Positions 23,847 through 32,433 of a DNA stretch of 58,333 bases are shown here, in pieces. The notes beneath the pieces are model-generated. The model was not told the origin of the DNA. It did not search any database and saw only the letters and a program-made list of their open reading frames with translations. Made by a program: the position numbers and the translations under genes. The stretch's first letter is position 1; every line of letters starts with the position of its first letter. The stretch lies in assembly GCA_902801565.1 (NCBI GenBank), contig CADCIX010000011.1, forward strand, positions 1 through 58,333. Direction: 5' to 3'. Source of the stretch: an uncultured Veillonellaceae bacterium. GTDB lineage: Bacteria; Bacillota; Negativicutes; Selenomonadales; Selenomonadaceae.

Positions 23847-25763
23847 ATGAAAGAGAAAAAAGAACAGGATCTGGCGCAAGAGGTGCTGAAGAAATACGAT
23901 AATGAATCGGATACGATGGAATATACGGGAATCATGGCGAGGATTGTCTCGGCCATTGCAATCACGTTCTCGGTGTTCCAGCTTTATACGGCGATTTTCG
24001 GCATATTGGATGCCCAGCTGCAACGTGCGGTTCATTTAGGATTTGGCATGGCCCTTTCCTATCTGCTGTACCCGACGAGGAAGTCGTGGTCGCGCACGAA
24101 GATTCATCCACTGGATCTTCTGCTGGCAATCGTTGCGGCAGCTGCCCCGGCATATATTGTCTGGGCTTATCAGGAACTGGTGATGCGTTCCGGGACAGTC
24201 ACGGGTATGGATCTCGTGGTGGGGGCTATTGGTATCCTGACCGTGATCGAGGCTACCCGCCGGGTGGTGGGGATCCCCATGGTGATTGTCGTGATCTGCT
24301 TTTTGGCGTATGCCTTTGCCGGTCCTTATATGCCGGGAATCCTGGCTCATCGGGGACTTACTGTGGAGCAGCTGGTCGGTCATCTTTATTTCACGACGGA
24401 GGGAATTTTCGGGATTCCTTTGGGCGTTTCCTCGACGTTTATCTTCCTGTTCATTCTCTTCGGCGCTTATCTGGAGTCCACGGGCCTCGGCAAGTTCTTC
24501 ATCGACCTGGCGAATGCCGTGGCAGGATGGGCGAGCGGGGGGCCCGCGAAGGTGGCGGTGCTTTCCAGCGGCCTCATGGGAACGGTGTCCGGAAGTTCCG
24601 TGGCAAATGTGGTGGGAACAGGAAGCCTGACCATCCCCATGATGAAAAAACTGGGGTATCATAAGGACTTCGCAGGGGCAGTGGAGGCTGCTGCATCCAC
24701 TGGTGGTCAGCTCATGCCACCGGTCATGGGAGCTGCGGCCTTCCTCATGGCAGAGTTTGTCGGCGTTCCTTATGTGGAGATTGTCAAGGCGGCTGTCATA
24801 CCGGCACTGCTCTATTTCATCGGCGTCTGGCTGGGCGTTCATTTTGAGGCCAAGCGAAACAATCTGAAGGGCATTCCCCGGGAGCAGCTTCCAAAACTGG
24901 GGAAAATCCTGACGGAACGGGGACATTTGGCATTGCCCCTCATTGTCATCGTCTATCTGCTCGTTTCTGGCTACACGCCCATGAGGGCAGCCCTCGTGGC
25001 GATCTTCCTCGCCATTTTCTGTTCTGCCTTGAGGAAATCCACGCGCATGAAGCCCATGGAAGTCATCAAGGGATTGGAAAACGGTGCCAGGAATGTCCTG
25101 GGCGTCCTGATTGCCTGCGCTTCTGCAGGTATCATCATCGGTGTCGTGACCAAGACAGGAGTGGGGCTCAAGCTTGCCTCCGGACTACTGGAACTTTCCG
25201 GAGGACTGCTGCTGCCGAGCATGTTCTTCACCATGGTGACGGCGATTGTCCTCGGCATGGGAGTGCCCACCACGGCGAATTATGTCATCACCTCGACCAT
25301 TGCGGCGCCTGCTCTTCTGCAGCTCGGCATACCGATTCTGCAGGCCCATATGTTCGTCTTCTATTTCGGCATCATCGCCGATGTGACGCCTCCTGTGGCA
25401 CTGGCGGCCTATGCGGGCTCCGGAATCAGTGGGGGTAATGCGCTGAGGACAGGAGTCAATGCATCGAAATTGGCGATTGCGGCATTCATCATACCCTATA
25501 TGTTTGTCCTGTCGCCGGAACTTTTGATGATCAGTCCGGATGTTTCCCATATTGTTGTGACCGTCCTGACGGCAATCATCGGCATGATAGCCCTGAGCTC
25601 GGCATTGATTGGCTATTTGGCGGCCAACTGCGCTGTTTGGGAGAGGCTTGCACTCATCGCAGCGGGGCTTATGATGATCAAGCCCGGCATCATGACGGAT
25701 ATTGCCGGTGTGGCGATTTTTGCGGTAATCCTGCTCTTGCAGACGAAACGGAAAAAGGCATAA
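23847..25763 (+). CDS. TRAP transporter permease, fused small and large membrane subunits
   Basis: A 638-residue polytopic protein combining the DctQ-like 4-helix region (about 40-180) and the DctM-like 12-helix region, the arrangement typical of TAXI systems. Family stretches such as SGSSVANVVGTGSLTIPMMK and GQLMPPVMGAAAFLMAEF are present, as is GMGVPTTANYV. It should use an ion gradient to import the substrate captured by the lipoprotein encoded at 22289. A GAGGTGGG site lies before the ATG. It is followed by a bidirectional terminator. Confidence 0.94.
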   Translation: MKEKKEQDLAQEVLKKYDNESDTMEYTGIMARIVSAIAITFSVFQLYTAIFGILDAQLQRAVHLGFGMALSYLLYPTRKSWSRTKIHPLDLLLAIVAAAAPAYIVWAYQELVMRSGTVTGMDLVVGAIGILTVIEATRRVVGIPMVIVVICFLAYAFAGPYMPGILAHRGLTVEQLVGHLYFTTEGIFGIPLGVSSTFIFLFILFGAYLESTGLGKFFIDLANAVAGWASGGPAKVAVLSSGLMGTVSGSSVANVVGTGSLTIPMMKKLGYHKDFAGAVEAAASTGGQLMPPVMGAAAFLMAEFVGVPYVEIVKAAVIPALLYFIGVWLGVHFEAKRNNLKGIPREQLPKLGKILTERGHLALPLIVIVYLLVSGYTPMRAALVAIFLAIFCSALRKSTRMKPMEVIKGLENGARNVLGVLIACASAGIIIGVVTKTGVGLKLASGLLELSGGLLLPSMFFTMVTAIVLGMGVPTTANYVITSTIAAPALLQLGIPILQAHMFVFYFGIIADVTPPVALAAYAGSGISGGNALRTGVNASKLAIAAFIIPYMFVLSPELLMISPDVSHIVVTVLTAIIGMIALSSALIGYLAANCAVWERLALIAAGLMMIKPGIMTDIAGVAIFAVILLLQTKRKKA

Positions 25764-25810
25764 AAAGAACCTGCTGTCGGCATAGTATTCCCGGCAGCAG
25801 GCTTTTTTTG
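25764..25810. terminator. Bidirectional terminator after the TRAP permease
   Basis: The 11-bp stem CCTGCTGTCGG (25770-25780) with CCGGCAGCAGG (25791-25801), one G-U. It has AAAAAG before it and CTTTTTTT after it, serving both convergent genes. Confidence 0.85.
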
Positions 25811-25812
25811 CC

Positions 25813-26103
25813 CTATCTTGCCTTGCTGGAGAAAAAATAGACGAGAATGGTGAGCAGGATGCCCAGCCCGCCGTAAAGAGGACCTTTTTCTATAAAGGCG
25901 TAGATGGTTGCCCCCAGACAGAAAAGGACGGCAAAGAAGGTCTGCTTGGCATTTTCCTTGCGGTAGGCAAAGGTCTTGTAATCGATGCCGGTTGCTTTCT
26001 CGAAGCACTCCGGGCAGATGATGTGCTTTTCCCCCTGCTCGTCCTTATGGACGAGGGCTTCTTTTTCGGGAAGGTCACGGCCGCAGTCCGAACATTTCAA
26101 CAA
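25813..26103 (-). CDS. Small zinc-ribbon membrane protein of unknown function
   Basis: A 96-residue protein. The N-terminal ~35 residues hold two CxxC pairs (CSDCG near residue 4 and CPECF near 30), as in a zinc ribbon. Two hydrophobic segments (about 56-70 and 74-91) follow, and the end is basic. The start is TTG at 26103 after AGGGGTGAT; no ATG fits. It is monocistronic and convergent with the TRAP permease. I do not recognise a characterised family; a membrane-tethered metal- or nucleic-acid-binding ribbon is a guess. Confidence 0.65.
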   Translation of the reverse strand: MLKCSDCGRDLPEKEALVHKDEQGEKHIICPECFEKATGIDYKTFAYRKENAKQTFFAVLFCLGATIYAFIEKGPLYGGLGILLTILVYFFSSKAR

Positions 26104-26171
26104 TAGATATCACCCCTAGGTTTTGATATCTTCTATTCTAACGTAAAACCGTCGGGAGTTCCAGTCCTTCC

Positions 26172-26200
26172 TTGACACCAATGAAAAAAAACATTACAAT
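26172..26200 (+). promoter_or_regulatory. Promoter of rny
   Basis: A perfect TTGACA (26172-26177), 17-base spacer, TACAAT (26195-26200). The predicted start near 26207 gives a leader of about 145 bases before rny. Confidence 0.8.
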
Positions 26201-26206
26201 AATAAA

Positions 26207-26351
26207 GTATACCTATGCTCGTGAGCAGGAAATTTTCCTGTTCATGGCATATGCAGGGACCGTAAAGGCTTTGCTTACGGTAATCTTAACGGTCTCAAAT
26301 GACAGAATTGCGATGCATGAAAGCACAAACAATCAATAAGGGGGGTGAATC
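26207..26351 (+). promoter_or_regulatory. Long structured 5' leader of rny
   Basis: The leader can form hairpins GCAGGAAA/TTTTCCTGT (around 26224-26242) and ACCGTAA/TTACGGT around an AGGCTTTGC loop (around 26259-26282). An alternative uses the same GACCGTAA with a downstream TTAACGGTC. The competing pairings suggest a possible regulatory leader, perhaps for RNase Y acting on its own message. This is inference from visible complementarity only. Confidence 0.4.
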
Positions 26352-27887
26352 ATCATCGAAACAGTATTGGTAGGAATTCTCGCAGTACTTTTCGGCGGCG
26401 CCGGCGGCTATGTTGCCCGCAAGCGGACAGCAGAGGCCCAGATCGGTTCTGCCGAGGAAGAAGCACGAAGAATCGTAGCAGACGCAGAAGAGAAGGGTGA
26501 AGCCAGGAAGAAAGAAGCCATGCTGGAAGCGAAGGAGGATATCCACCGCTTGCGGCAGGATCTTGACAAGGAAACCAAGGAGCGCAGGACTGAACTCCAG
26601 CGCCAGGAGCGCCGTGTTGTCCAGAAAGAGGAGAACCTGGATCGCAAATTGGATTCCCTGGAAAAGAAGGAGGAATCCCTTTCCCGGAAGGAAGCCAAGA
26701 TTGACAGGACCCAGGCTTCGATTGATGAACTGCATGAGAAACAGAAGACGGAGCTTGAGAGGATTTCCAATCTGACGGTGGATGATGCAAAGTCCATGCT
26801 CATGGCGGAGGCCGAAGAGGAACTCAAGCATGAGAAGGCTCTGAAGATCAAGGAATACGAGCAGCAGACAAAGGATGAGGCCGACAAGAAGGCAAGGGAT
26901 ATCATTTCCCAGGCAATCCAGCGCTGCGCGGCGGATCATGTGGCGGAAACGACAGTTTCGGTTGTGGCTCTGCCAAACGATGAGATGAAAGGTCGTATTA
27001 TCGGGCGCGAGGGGCGCAATATCCGTGCATTGGAAACCCTTACGGGAATCGATCTCATCATTGATGACACGCCGGAGGCCGTCATCCTGTCGGGATTCGA
27101 CCCGGTGCGCCGGGAGATAGCCCGTATCGCATTGGAGAAGCTCATCACGGATGGACGCATCCATCCGGCGCGCATTGAGGAAATGGTGGAGAAGGCACGG
27201 CGTGAGGTTGACCAGCGAATCAAGGAGGCCGGCGAACAGGCGACCTTTGAGACAGGCGTCCATGGCATCCATCCGGAGCTCATCAAGCTCCTGGGACGCT
27301 TGCGTTATCGCACGAGCTATGGGCAGAATGTGCTGAACCATTCCATTGAGGTTTCGCATCTGGCGGGCATCATGGCGGCAGAACTTGGCGTGGATGTCAC
27401 ATTGGCAAAGCGCGGGGGACTTCTCCATGACATCGGCAAGGCCATCGACCATGAGGTCGAAGGCCCGCATGTCACCATTGGCGCGGATCTGGCACGCAAG
27501 TACCGTGAATCCAAGGAAGTTATCAATGCGATTGCTGCCCATCATGGCGATGAGGAGACGACTACCGTGGAAGCGGTTCTCGTCGCTGCGGCGGATGCTG
27601 TGTCTGCCGCAAGGCCGGGAGCGCGCCGCGAGAGCCTTGAGTCCTATCTCAAGAGGCTCAAGCGTCTGGAAGAGATTGCCGAGTCCTTTGACGGTGTGGA
27701 ACGCTGCTTTGCCATACAGGCAGGCCGTGAGATCCGCGTCATGGTCAAGCCGGACAAGGTGGATGACGTGGCGGCTGTGGGTGTTGCCCATGATATCGTC
27801 AAGAAGATCGAGGACGAGCTGGAGTATCCCGGACAGATCAAGGCGACGATTATCCGTGAGACCCGTGTTGTCGATTATGCAAAATAA
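26352..27887 (+). CDS. rny: Ribonuclease Y
   Basis: RNase Y is the membrane-anchored endoribonuclease that starts bulk mRNA decay in Firmicutes. In order: a hydrophobic N-terminal anchor, a long charged coiled coil (about 25-200), a KH domain with [20 protein letters not shown], and an HD domain with [23 protein letters not shown] and HHGDEE. The start is unusual. The six-G ribosome site (26340-26345) is followed by TGA and then ATC-ATC-ATC-GAA-ACA-GTA, with no ATG or GTG in frame. An ATC at 26352 has ideal spacing and gives IETVLVGIL as the start of the anchor. The first conventional codon is TTG at 26367, about 21 bases from the site, which is too far. Confidence 0.9.
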   Translation: MIETVLVGILAVLFGGAGGYVARKRTAEAQIGSAEEEARRIVADAEEKGEARKKEAMLEAKEDIHRLRQDLDKETKERRTELQRQERRVVQKEENLDRKLDSLEKKEESLSRKEAKIDRTQASIDELHEKQKTELERISNLTVDDAKSMLMAEAEEELKHEKALKIKEYEQQTKDEADKKARDIISQAIQRCAADHVAETTVSVVALPNDEMKGRIIGREGRNIRALETLTGIDLIIDDTPEAVILSGFDPVRREIARIALEKLITDGRIHPARIEEMVEKARREVDQRIKEAGEQATFETGVHGIHPELIKLLGRLRYRTSYGQNVLNHSIEVSHLAGIMAAELGVDVTLAKRGGLLHDIGKAIDHEVEGPHVTIGADLARKYRESKEVINAIAAHHGDEETTTVEAVLVAAADAVSAARPGARRESLESYLKRLKRLEEIAESFDGVERCFAIQAGREIRVMVKPDKVDDVAAVGVAHDIVKKIEDELEYPGQIKATIIRETRVVDYAK

Positions 27888-27905
27888 TAAGAGATTGGAA
27901 GGAGA

Positions 27906-27940
27906 GGATGCTGCGGGTAGGTCCGCTGCATCCTTGTTTT
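27906..27940 (+). terminator. Terminator after rny
   Basis: GGATGCTGCGG pairs with CCGCTGCATCC (one T-T mismatch) and is followed by TTGTTTT. It is probably partial, since the following genes are commonly linked to rny. Confidence 0.6.
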
Positions 27941-27983
27941 ATGGAACTACTGATTGATTCAGTGCTTCCTTGCATGAGGGTTT

Positions 27984-28514
27984 ATGATCATGGTGAGTTT
28001 TAAAAAGAGGAAGCAAGTGAATTCCGATGGAATCCATCTGCTGGCATCAATTTTGGTATGTTTTTCGGAGATTACTACGATATCTTATGAACCGGATGAC
28101 GAGAGCCTGAAGATTACATTTACATTGCAGAGGACTATGAACCAGGACAGCTTCGATGAGCTGGCACGGTTTCTGGCAGAGAGCATCCATACATATCATG
28201 CGCTGGAAGGATTTTTTGACAGTCGCGTGGATTTTTCCATGGAAACCCATGGGAAGCTCTCCTTCCTGCATATGACGCGGGATATCGGAACCATGTCCCG
28301 CGGGGAGCTTTCCCTGGTGGCGGCCATCATGAAGGAGCGGTTCGGGGCGGAACTGGTGGTGGACGGCCATGGGCGTGGCATGCTGGATCCCGATTTTGCT
28401 GCGGCCCAGGAGGAAACCCTTGACCGTATGTTGGGGAATCTTCGGGGAATCAGTCTTCCGGGACGTCTGGTTGGCGTTCGGGAAGGGGACCATGTAGTGG
28501 TATTTGATCGATGA
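27984..28514 (+). CDS. Conserved-looking protein of unknown function between rny and ymdB
   Basis: A 176-residue soluble protein with no membrane segment or signal peptide. The sequence mixes amphipathic strands and helices (SFKKRKQ at the N terminus, ITFTLQRTM, RDIGTMSRGELSLVAAIMKE, and a closing GDHVVVFDR). I recognise no catalytic motif. It lies 97 bases after rny and 16 bases before ymdB on the same strand, so a role linked to RNA turnover or the YmdB pathway is possible but unproven. Starts at 27984 and 27990 are both possible, with GAGG just upstream. Confidence 0.65.
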   Translation: MIMVSFKKRKQVNSDGIHLLASILVCFSEITTISYEPDDESLKITFTLQRTMNQDSFDELARFLAESIHTYHALEGFFDSRVDFSMETHGKLSFLHMTRDIGTMSRGELSLVAAIMKERFGAELVVDGHGRGMLDPDFAAAQEETLDRMLGNLRGISLPGRLVGVREGDHVVVFDR

Positions 28515-28530
28515 ATGAGGGGTATTGACT

Positions 28531-29307
28531 TTGAAAATCATGCTGGTGGGGGATGTGGTCGGCCATTCCGGGCGAAGGGTTTTTCGGGAGCATACCCGGG
28601 AATTGCGGAAGGACAAAGGAATCGATGTGGTCATCGTGAATGGCGAAAACTCCGCAGGCGGGAAAGGCATTACGAGGAAATCCCTGGATGAGCTGTACCA
28701 TGCCGGTGCTGACATTGTCACATCGGGCAATCATGTCTGGGACAAGAAGGATGTGCTGGAATTCATCGACCAGGAACCCTTTCTTGTCCGTCCGGCAAAT
28801 TACCCGGAGGGGGCTCCCGGCAAGGGGTACTGCATCTATCCCTTCAAGGCGAAGAATATCGGCGTCATCAATCTTTCGGGGCGTACCTTCATGCCGGCCC
28901 TGGACTGTCCCTTTCAAAAGGTGGAGCAGATTCTCAGGGAAATAGAAGGGAAATGCGATATCATTCTTCTGGATTTCCATGCCGAGGCCACTTCGGAGAA
29001 GCTGGCCATGGGATGGTATCTGGATGGACGTATTCATGGCCTTGTGGGAACCCATACCCATGTCCAGACTGCGGATGAGCGCATCCTGCCGAAGGGAACA
29101 GCCTATATCACTGATTTGGGGATGGTGGGACCCTGGAATTCCATTCTTGGAGTGAAGTCCGACATCATCCTGGAAAAATTCACGACCATGCGCCCTGTGC
29201 GCTTTGATGTGGCAGAGGGGCCCGGGGTTTATTCGGCGATTCTTGTAGAGATAGAGGATGCGGATAACAAGGTGGTCGGAGTGGAACGGATTCTCATCAA
29301 AGAGTGA
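28531..29307 (+). CDS. ymdB: TIGR00282-family metallophosphoesterase (YmdB)
   Basis: A 258-residue dinuclear-metal phosphodiesterase; the Bacillus homologue hydrolyses cyclic nucleotides and affects biofilm versus motility choice. Metal-binding motifs are intact: MLVGDVVGHSG, VNGENSAGGKG, SGNHVWDKKD, LLDFHAEATSEK and GTHTHVQTAD. GAGGGG ends at 28522, so the TTG at 28531 is better spaced than the in-frame TTG at 28525. Together with rny upstream and spoVS downstream it matches the Bacillus rny-ymdB-spoVS order. Confidence 0.93.
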   Translation: MKIMLVGDVVGHSGRRVFREHTRELRKDKGIDVVIVNGENSAGGKGITRKSLDELYHAGADIVTSGNHVWDKKDVLEFIDQEPFLVRPANYPEGAPGKGYCIYPFKAKNIGVINLSGRTFMPALDCPFQKVEQILREIEGKCDIILLDFHAEATSEKLAMGWYLDGRIHGLVGTHTHVQTADERILPKGTAYITDLGMVGPWNSILGVKSDIILEKFTTMRPVRFDVAEGPGVYSAILVEIEDADNKVVGVERILIKE

Positions 29308-29332
29308 GGAGATACTTAATTTTTTTTGTCAA

Positions 29333-29361
29333 GAAGGAATTTTCTTACTTGTGAAGAATAT
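29333..29361 (+). promoter_or_regulatory. Candidate sigma-H-type promoter of spoVS
   Basis: GAAGGAATT (29333-29341), 11 bases, then GAAGAATAT (29353-29361). This fits the Bacillus sigma-H consensus RnAGGAwWW-N11/12-RnnGAATww at every fixed position. It lies about 67 bases before the spoVS start. In Bacillus, spoVS is sigma-H dependent. Confidence 0.55.
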
Positions 29362-29427
29362 CTCCATATGATATATGTTGCAATTGACACACTAATTTTC
29401 CAGACTCGAAGAGAGGACGTGCTAAGC

Positions 29428-29688
29428 ATGGAGATATTGAAAGTATCTGCAAAGTCGAACCCGAATTCCGTGGCAGGGGCTTTGGCGGGCGTGCTCCGGG
29501 AGAACGGCAGTGCTGAGATGCAGGCCATCGGTGCGGGGGCGCTCAACCAGGCAGTCAAGGCTGTGGCCATTGCCCGCGGTTTTGTGGCACCTCATGGGGT
29601 GGATCTCATTTGCATACCGGCGTTCACTGACATCAAGATTGAGGGCGAGGAACGCACGGCAATCAAGCTGATCGTGGAGCCTCGTTGA
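29428..29688 (+). CDS. spoVS: Stage V sporulation protein S
   Basis: An 86-residue Alba-like small protein, almost full-length SpoVS: LKVSAKSNPNSVAGALAG at the N terminus, then MQAIGAGALNQAVKAVAIAR and the closing ERTAIKLIVEPR. The frame is open to 29326, but the family N terminus and a GAGAGGA site point to the ATG at 29428. SpoVS affects septation and sporulation in Bacillus but also occurs in non-sporulating bacteria, so it does not prove sporulation here. Confidence 0.95.
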   Translation: MEILKVSAKSNPNSVAGALAGVLRENGSAEMQAIGAGALNQAVKAVAIARGFVAPHGVDLICIPAFTDIKIEGEERTAIKLIVEPR

Positions 29689-29712
29689 TTTCTGCTATAG
29701 GAGTGGGACGGC

Positions 29713-30537
29713 ATGCCAAGTGACTTGCACATGCATACGACCTTCTCGGACGGGAAGTTGACACCCGAGGAGCTCATAGCTGCCGCAAAGGCAGCAAACC
29801 TGAAATACATTTCGATTACAGACCATGATACCGTAGAGGGAATTGGTCACCTTTACGAGAATGGATTTTATCCTGCACGTGGGATCCATATCATTCCAGG
29901 GATAGAGTTCAGCGCGCATCATCCCTTGCGGGACATTCATATTCTGGGATACAATGTGGATATTTACCAGAGCACCCTGGCAGACAAGCTCAATGATGTG
30001 ACAGAGGCACGTTGGACCAGGTTCAGCGAGATGGTGGAGAAGCTTCGGGAGCAAGGGTACGACATCAACGAGACCGATGTTCTGACTCTGGCAGGAACCA
30101 GCCGGGCCATCAGCCGCTCCCATGTTGCACGGGTGCTGGTGAAGAAAGGGTACTTCCCCACGGTCCGGGAGGCATTCAATGCCGTGCTGGAGAAAGGAAA
30201 GTCCTGCTATGTGCCCCATTATCGTCTGGAAGCAGAGGAGATCATCGATATCATCAAGCAGGCTGGGGGCATTCCTGTTCTTGCGCATCCGAAGCTCATC
30301 CATGACGATGAGATTGTCGAAGATCTATGCCACAAGGGAATCGAGGGTCTGGAGGTATTTTACCCGCAGCACGATGCCTCTGATGAGGAACGCTACATGG
30401 CCATGGCAGAGAAGTATCATCTGCTGGTGACAGGGGGCTCGGACTTTCATGGATTTCCAACGCGGCAGCCTACGGAACTTGGGGTGTTCACGATAGAAGA
30501 TCGATGGGCGGAACAGATTTATCGTCCGGAAGACTGA
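29713..30537 (+). CDS. PHP-domain phosphoesterase
   Basis: A 274-residue metal-dependent phosphoesterase. The PHP motifs are all visible: [11 protein letters not shown] (about 4-14), [22 protein letters not shown] and GGSDFHG. The arrangement, with a helical insert between motifs III and IV, fits the YciV/TrpH-like group whose members hydrolyse 3',5'-nucleoside bisphosphates (pAp) or degrade short RNA 5' ends. It lies 24 bases after spoVS in the RNase Y neighbourhood, which suits a role in RNA or nucleotide turnover (inference). Confidence 0.88.
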   Translation: MPSDLHMHTTFSDGKLTPEELIAAAKAANLKYISITDHDTVEGIGHLYENGFYPARGIHIIPGIEFSAHHPLRDIHILGYNVDIYQSTLADKLNDVTEARWTRFSEMVEKLREQGYDINETDVLTLAGTSRAISRSHVARVLVKKGYFPTVREAFNAVLEKGKSCYVPHYRLEAEEIIDIIKQAGGIPVLAHPKLIHDDEIVEDLCHKGIEGLEVFYPQHDASDEERYMAMAEKYHLLVTGGSDFHGFPTRQPTELGVFTIEDRWAEQIYRPED

Positions 30538-30567
30538 CTAGAATGACAGACGAGAGAGGTATTCAAG

Positions 30568-31401
30568 ATGGATGTTATTGCATTGGTTGGTCCCAGCGGA
30601 ACAGGGAAGAGCCATCGCGCTCTCATGGTGGCACATCAGCAGAATGCGGATGCCATCATTGACGATGGCATCCTCATCAAGGATGGCAAGATTATTGCGG
30701 GACATTCCGCGAAGACGGAAAAGAGCAAGATCATGGCGGTCCGGCGGGCAATCTTTGTCCTGCCCGGGCATGCGGAAGAGGTCAGGAAGGCCATTCAGGA
30801 AGTTCGGCCCCATCGCATGCTCATTCTTGGCACCTCGGAGAACATGGTGCACAAGATTACCAAGATACTGAAACTGCCGTCCATTGCAAAGATCATACGC
30901 ATCGAGGATATTGCAAGCAAGGCGGAGATGGAGCAGGCCCAGGTTGCCCGTCTGAAGGAAGGAAAACACATCGTTCCTGTTCCGACGATTGAGCTGAAAC
31001 CGCATTTTTCAGGGTATCTCATCGATCCCCTGCAGTCCCTTTTCAAACGCTCGCCCAGAAAGCGGCGCAGACTCGGGGAGAAGTCCATTGTCCGGCCGGT
31101 GTTCAGCTACTACGGCAAACTGGTGATTGATGACTCTGCCATCAAGGCCATTGTGGCCAGCGTGGTGAAGGCGAAGGAATTCGTGAAGAAGGTTGCTCAT
31201 ATCCATGTCAATCATCTCCGGAGTGGGGAAGAGGATCAGGGCATCAAGATTTCCTGCGAAATTGTCCTGTCCTACGGGAACCATCTTCCCACCCTGCTCG
31301 CCCAGACCCAGCGGAGGGTCCGGGAGGCTGTGGAGTTCATGACGGGCATGGTGGTTCATGAAATCAATATCATGGTGAAGGCGCTCTATGTGGAGGCGTA
31401 A
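30568..31401 (+). CDS. P-loop domain fused to an Asp23/Gls24-like domain
   Basis: A 277-residue two-part protein. The first ~130 residues form a P-loop fold with Walker A GPSGTGKSH (about 8-16) and an acidic strand IIDDGILI. A basic linker (SPRKRRRLGEKS, about 160-172) follows. The last ~105 residues look like the Asp23/Gls24 (DUF322) fold, including AIKAIVASVVKAKEFVKKV and REAVEFMTGMVVHEINIMVK. Gls24-like proteins are linked with envelope stress in Gram-positives. ATP or GTP hydrolysis coupled to envelope attachment is conceivable, but no function is established. It begins 30 bases after the PHP gene and ends at a terminator. Confidence 0.75.
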   Translation: MDVIALVGPSGTGKSHRALMVAHQQNADAIIDDGILIKDGKIIAGHSAKTEKSKIMAVRRAIFVLPGHAEEVRKAIQEVRPHRMLILGTSENMVHKITKILKLPSIAKIIRIEDIASKAEMEQAQVARLKEGKHIVPVPTIELKPHFSGYLIDPLQSLFKRSPRKRRRLGEKSIVRPVFSYYGKLVIDDSAIKAIVASVVKAKEFVKKVAHIHVNHLRSGEEDQGIKISCEIVLSYGNHLPTLLAQTQRRVREAVEFMTGMVVHEINIMVKALYVEA

Positions 31402-31404
31402 GAT

Positions 31405-31434
31405 AAACGGCTGGGATTTCCAGCCGTTTTCTTG
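31405..31434 (+). terminator. Terminator after the P-loop/Asp23 gene
   Basis: AAACGGCTGG (31405-31414) pairs perfectly with CCAGCCGTTT (31420-31429) around GATTT, followed by TCTTG. Confidence 0.75.
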
Positions 31435-31453
31435 TAGGGGGGAAAAGAAAGAT

Positions 31454-32026
31454 ATGCTGCAGGTGTATACGGGAAACGGAAAAGGAAAGACAACAGCGGC
31501 CATCGGGCTTGCCATTCGCGCATTAGGTGCAGGGAAGCGGGTCTACATCATGCAGTTCATGAAGAGCCTTGCCTACAGCGAGCAGGAGGTCCTGAAGGGC
31601 TTTGCGCCGCAGCTTTGCCTGGAGACCTCGGGGAAGCCCTTTTTCATTGCGGAAGAGGGGATGCTCACGGAGGAGGAGAGGAAAGAATGGGGGAAGGATG
31701 TGGTTGTTTTTCCCAAGGGAAATCCCCCTGCCGATTATGTGCGCCTCATGGAAAATGGCTTGCAAAGAGCAGAGCAGGAGGCATTGGAAGGAAAGTATGA
31801 CATCATAATTTTAGATGAAATCAATGTGGCCCTGGCTTTTGATCTCATATCCAGGGCAGCCCTGGAGAATTTGCTGGAAAAGATTCCGCCCGATGCAGAG
31901 ATTGTCTGCACCGGGCGAAAGGCGCCAAAGTGGCTGGTAGATCGCGCCGATCTCGTGACAGACATGCGTGAAGTCAGGCATTATTACCAAAAAGGTATAC
32001 TTGCCCGCAAGGGAATCGAGAATTGA
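31454..32026 (+). CDS. cobO: Cob(I)yrinic acid a,c-diamide adenosyltransferase (CobO/BtuR family)
   Basis: Transfers the adenosyl group from ATP to cobalt in corrinoid synthesis or salvage. The 190-residue protein starts LQVYTGNGKGKTTAAIGLA, the family P-loop, and continues with VYIMQFMK, LDEINVALAF and CTGRKAPKWLVDRADLVT, all typical of CobO/BtuR. The frame is open from 31388, but the ATG at 31454, after GGGGGG at 31437-31442, matches the family N terminus. No other cobalamin gene is in the window, so it may serve corrinoid salvage. Confidence 0.93.
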   Translation: MLQVYTGNGKGKTTAAIGLAIRALGAGKRVYIMQFMKSLAYSEQEVLKGFAPQLCLETSGKPFFIAEEGMLTEEERKEWGKDVVVFPKGNPPADYVRLMENGLQRAEQEALEGKYDIIILDEINVALAFDLISRAALENLLEKIPPDAEIVCTGRKAPKWLVDRADLVTDMREVRHYYQKGILARKGIEN

Positions 32027-32049
32027 AAGGGAAACCTTTCTGTTTCCTA

Positions 32050-32078
32050 TTGACATTTATATCGTAATAATATAATAT
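32050..32078 (+). promoter_or_regulatory. Promoter of the ArsR-thioredoxin operon
   Basis: TTGACA (32050-32055), 17-base spacer, TAATAT (32073-32078), embedded in a very AT-rich stretch that could also hold the operator of the ArsR-type repressor just downstream. Confidence 0.65.
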
Positions 32079-32124
32079 ATAAATATAAAATCCAAATGAA
32101 CTCCATGAGAGAGGTGAGGAATGA

Positions 32125-32433
32125 TTGATAAAGGACAAAAAGGCGATGGAGGAGGCGGCGGAAATGCTCAAGGCCATCGCTCATCCCGTGCGCCTTTGCA
32201 TGGTGCGGAGGCTTTGGCGGGTGGGGGAGTGCAATGTGACCTGCATGCAGGAATGCATGGATATGCCGCAGTCCACGATATCCCAACAGCTGGGGAAGCT
32301 CCGGCAAGCCGGAATCATTGAGGGGGAGCGCCAGGGACTGGAAGTCCGGTATTCTCTGAAGGATGACAGGGTCAGGAAAATCCTGGAAATTTTATTTGAG
32401 AAGCAAGAGTGTGAAGGAGGAAATTCAAAATGA
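32125..32433 (+). CDS. ArsR-family transcriptional repressor
   Basis: A 102-residue winged-helix regulator (AHPVRLCMVRRL, then MPQSTISQQLGKLRQAGII as the recognition helix region, then RYSLKDDRVRKIL). It contains four cysteines in LCMVRRL and ECNVTCMQECM. Placed around the helix where ArsR/CadC proteins bind metal, these suggest metalloid, thiol or redox sensing. The start appears to be TTG at 32125 after GAGGTGAGG; an ATG at 32121 is out of frame. It overlaps the thioredoxin gene by four bases (ATGA), so it probably autoregulates this redox operon. Confidence 0.85.
   Translation: MIKDKKAMEEAAEMLKAIAHPVRLCMVRRLWRVGECNVTCMQECMDMPQSTISQQLGKLRQAGIIEGERQGLEVRYSLKDDRVRKILEILFEKQECEGGNSK

Noticed and set aside
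29326-29427. Longer N terminus for SpoVS
   Set aside because: The upstream codons overlap the predicted promoter and do not match the short, conserved family N terminus.
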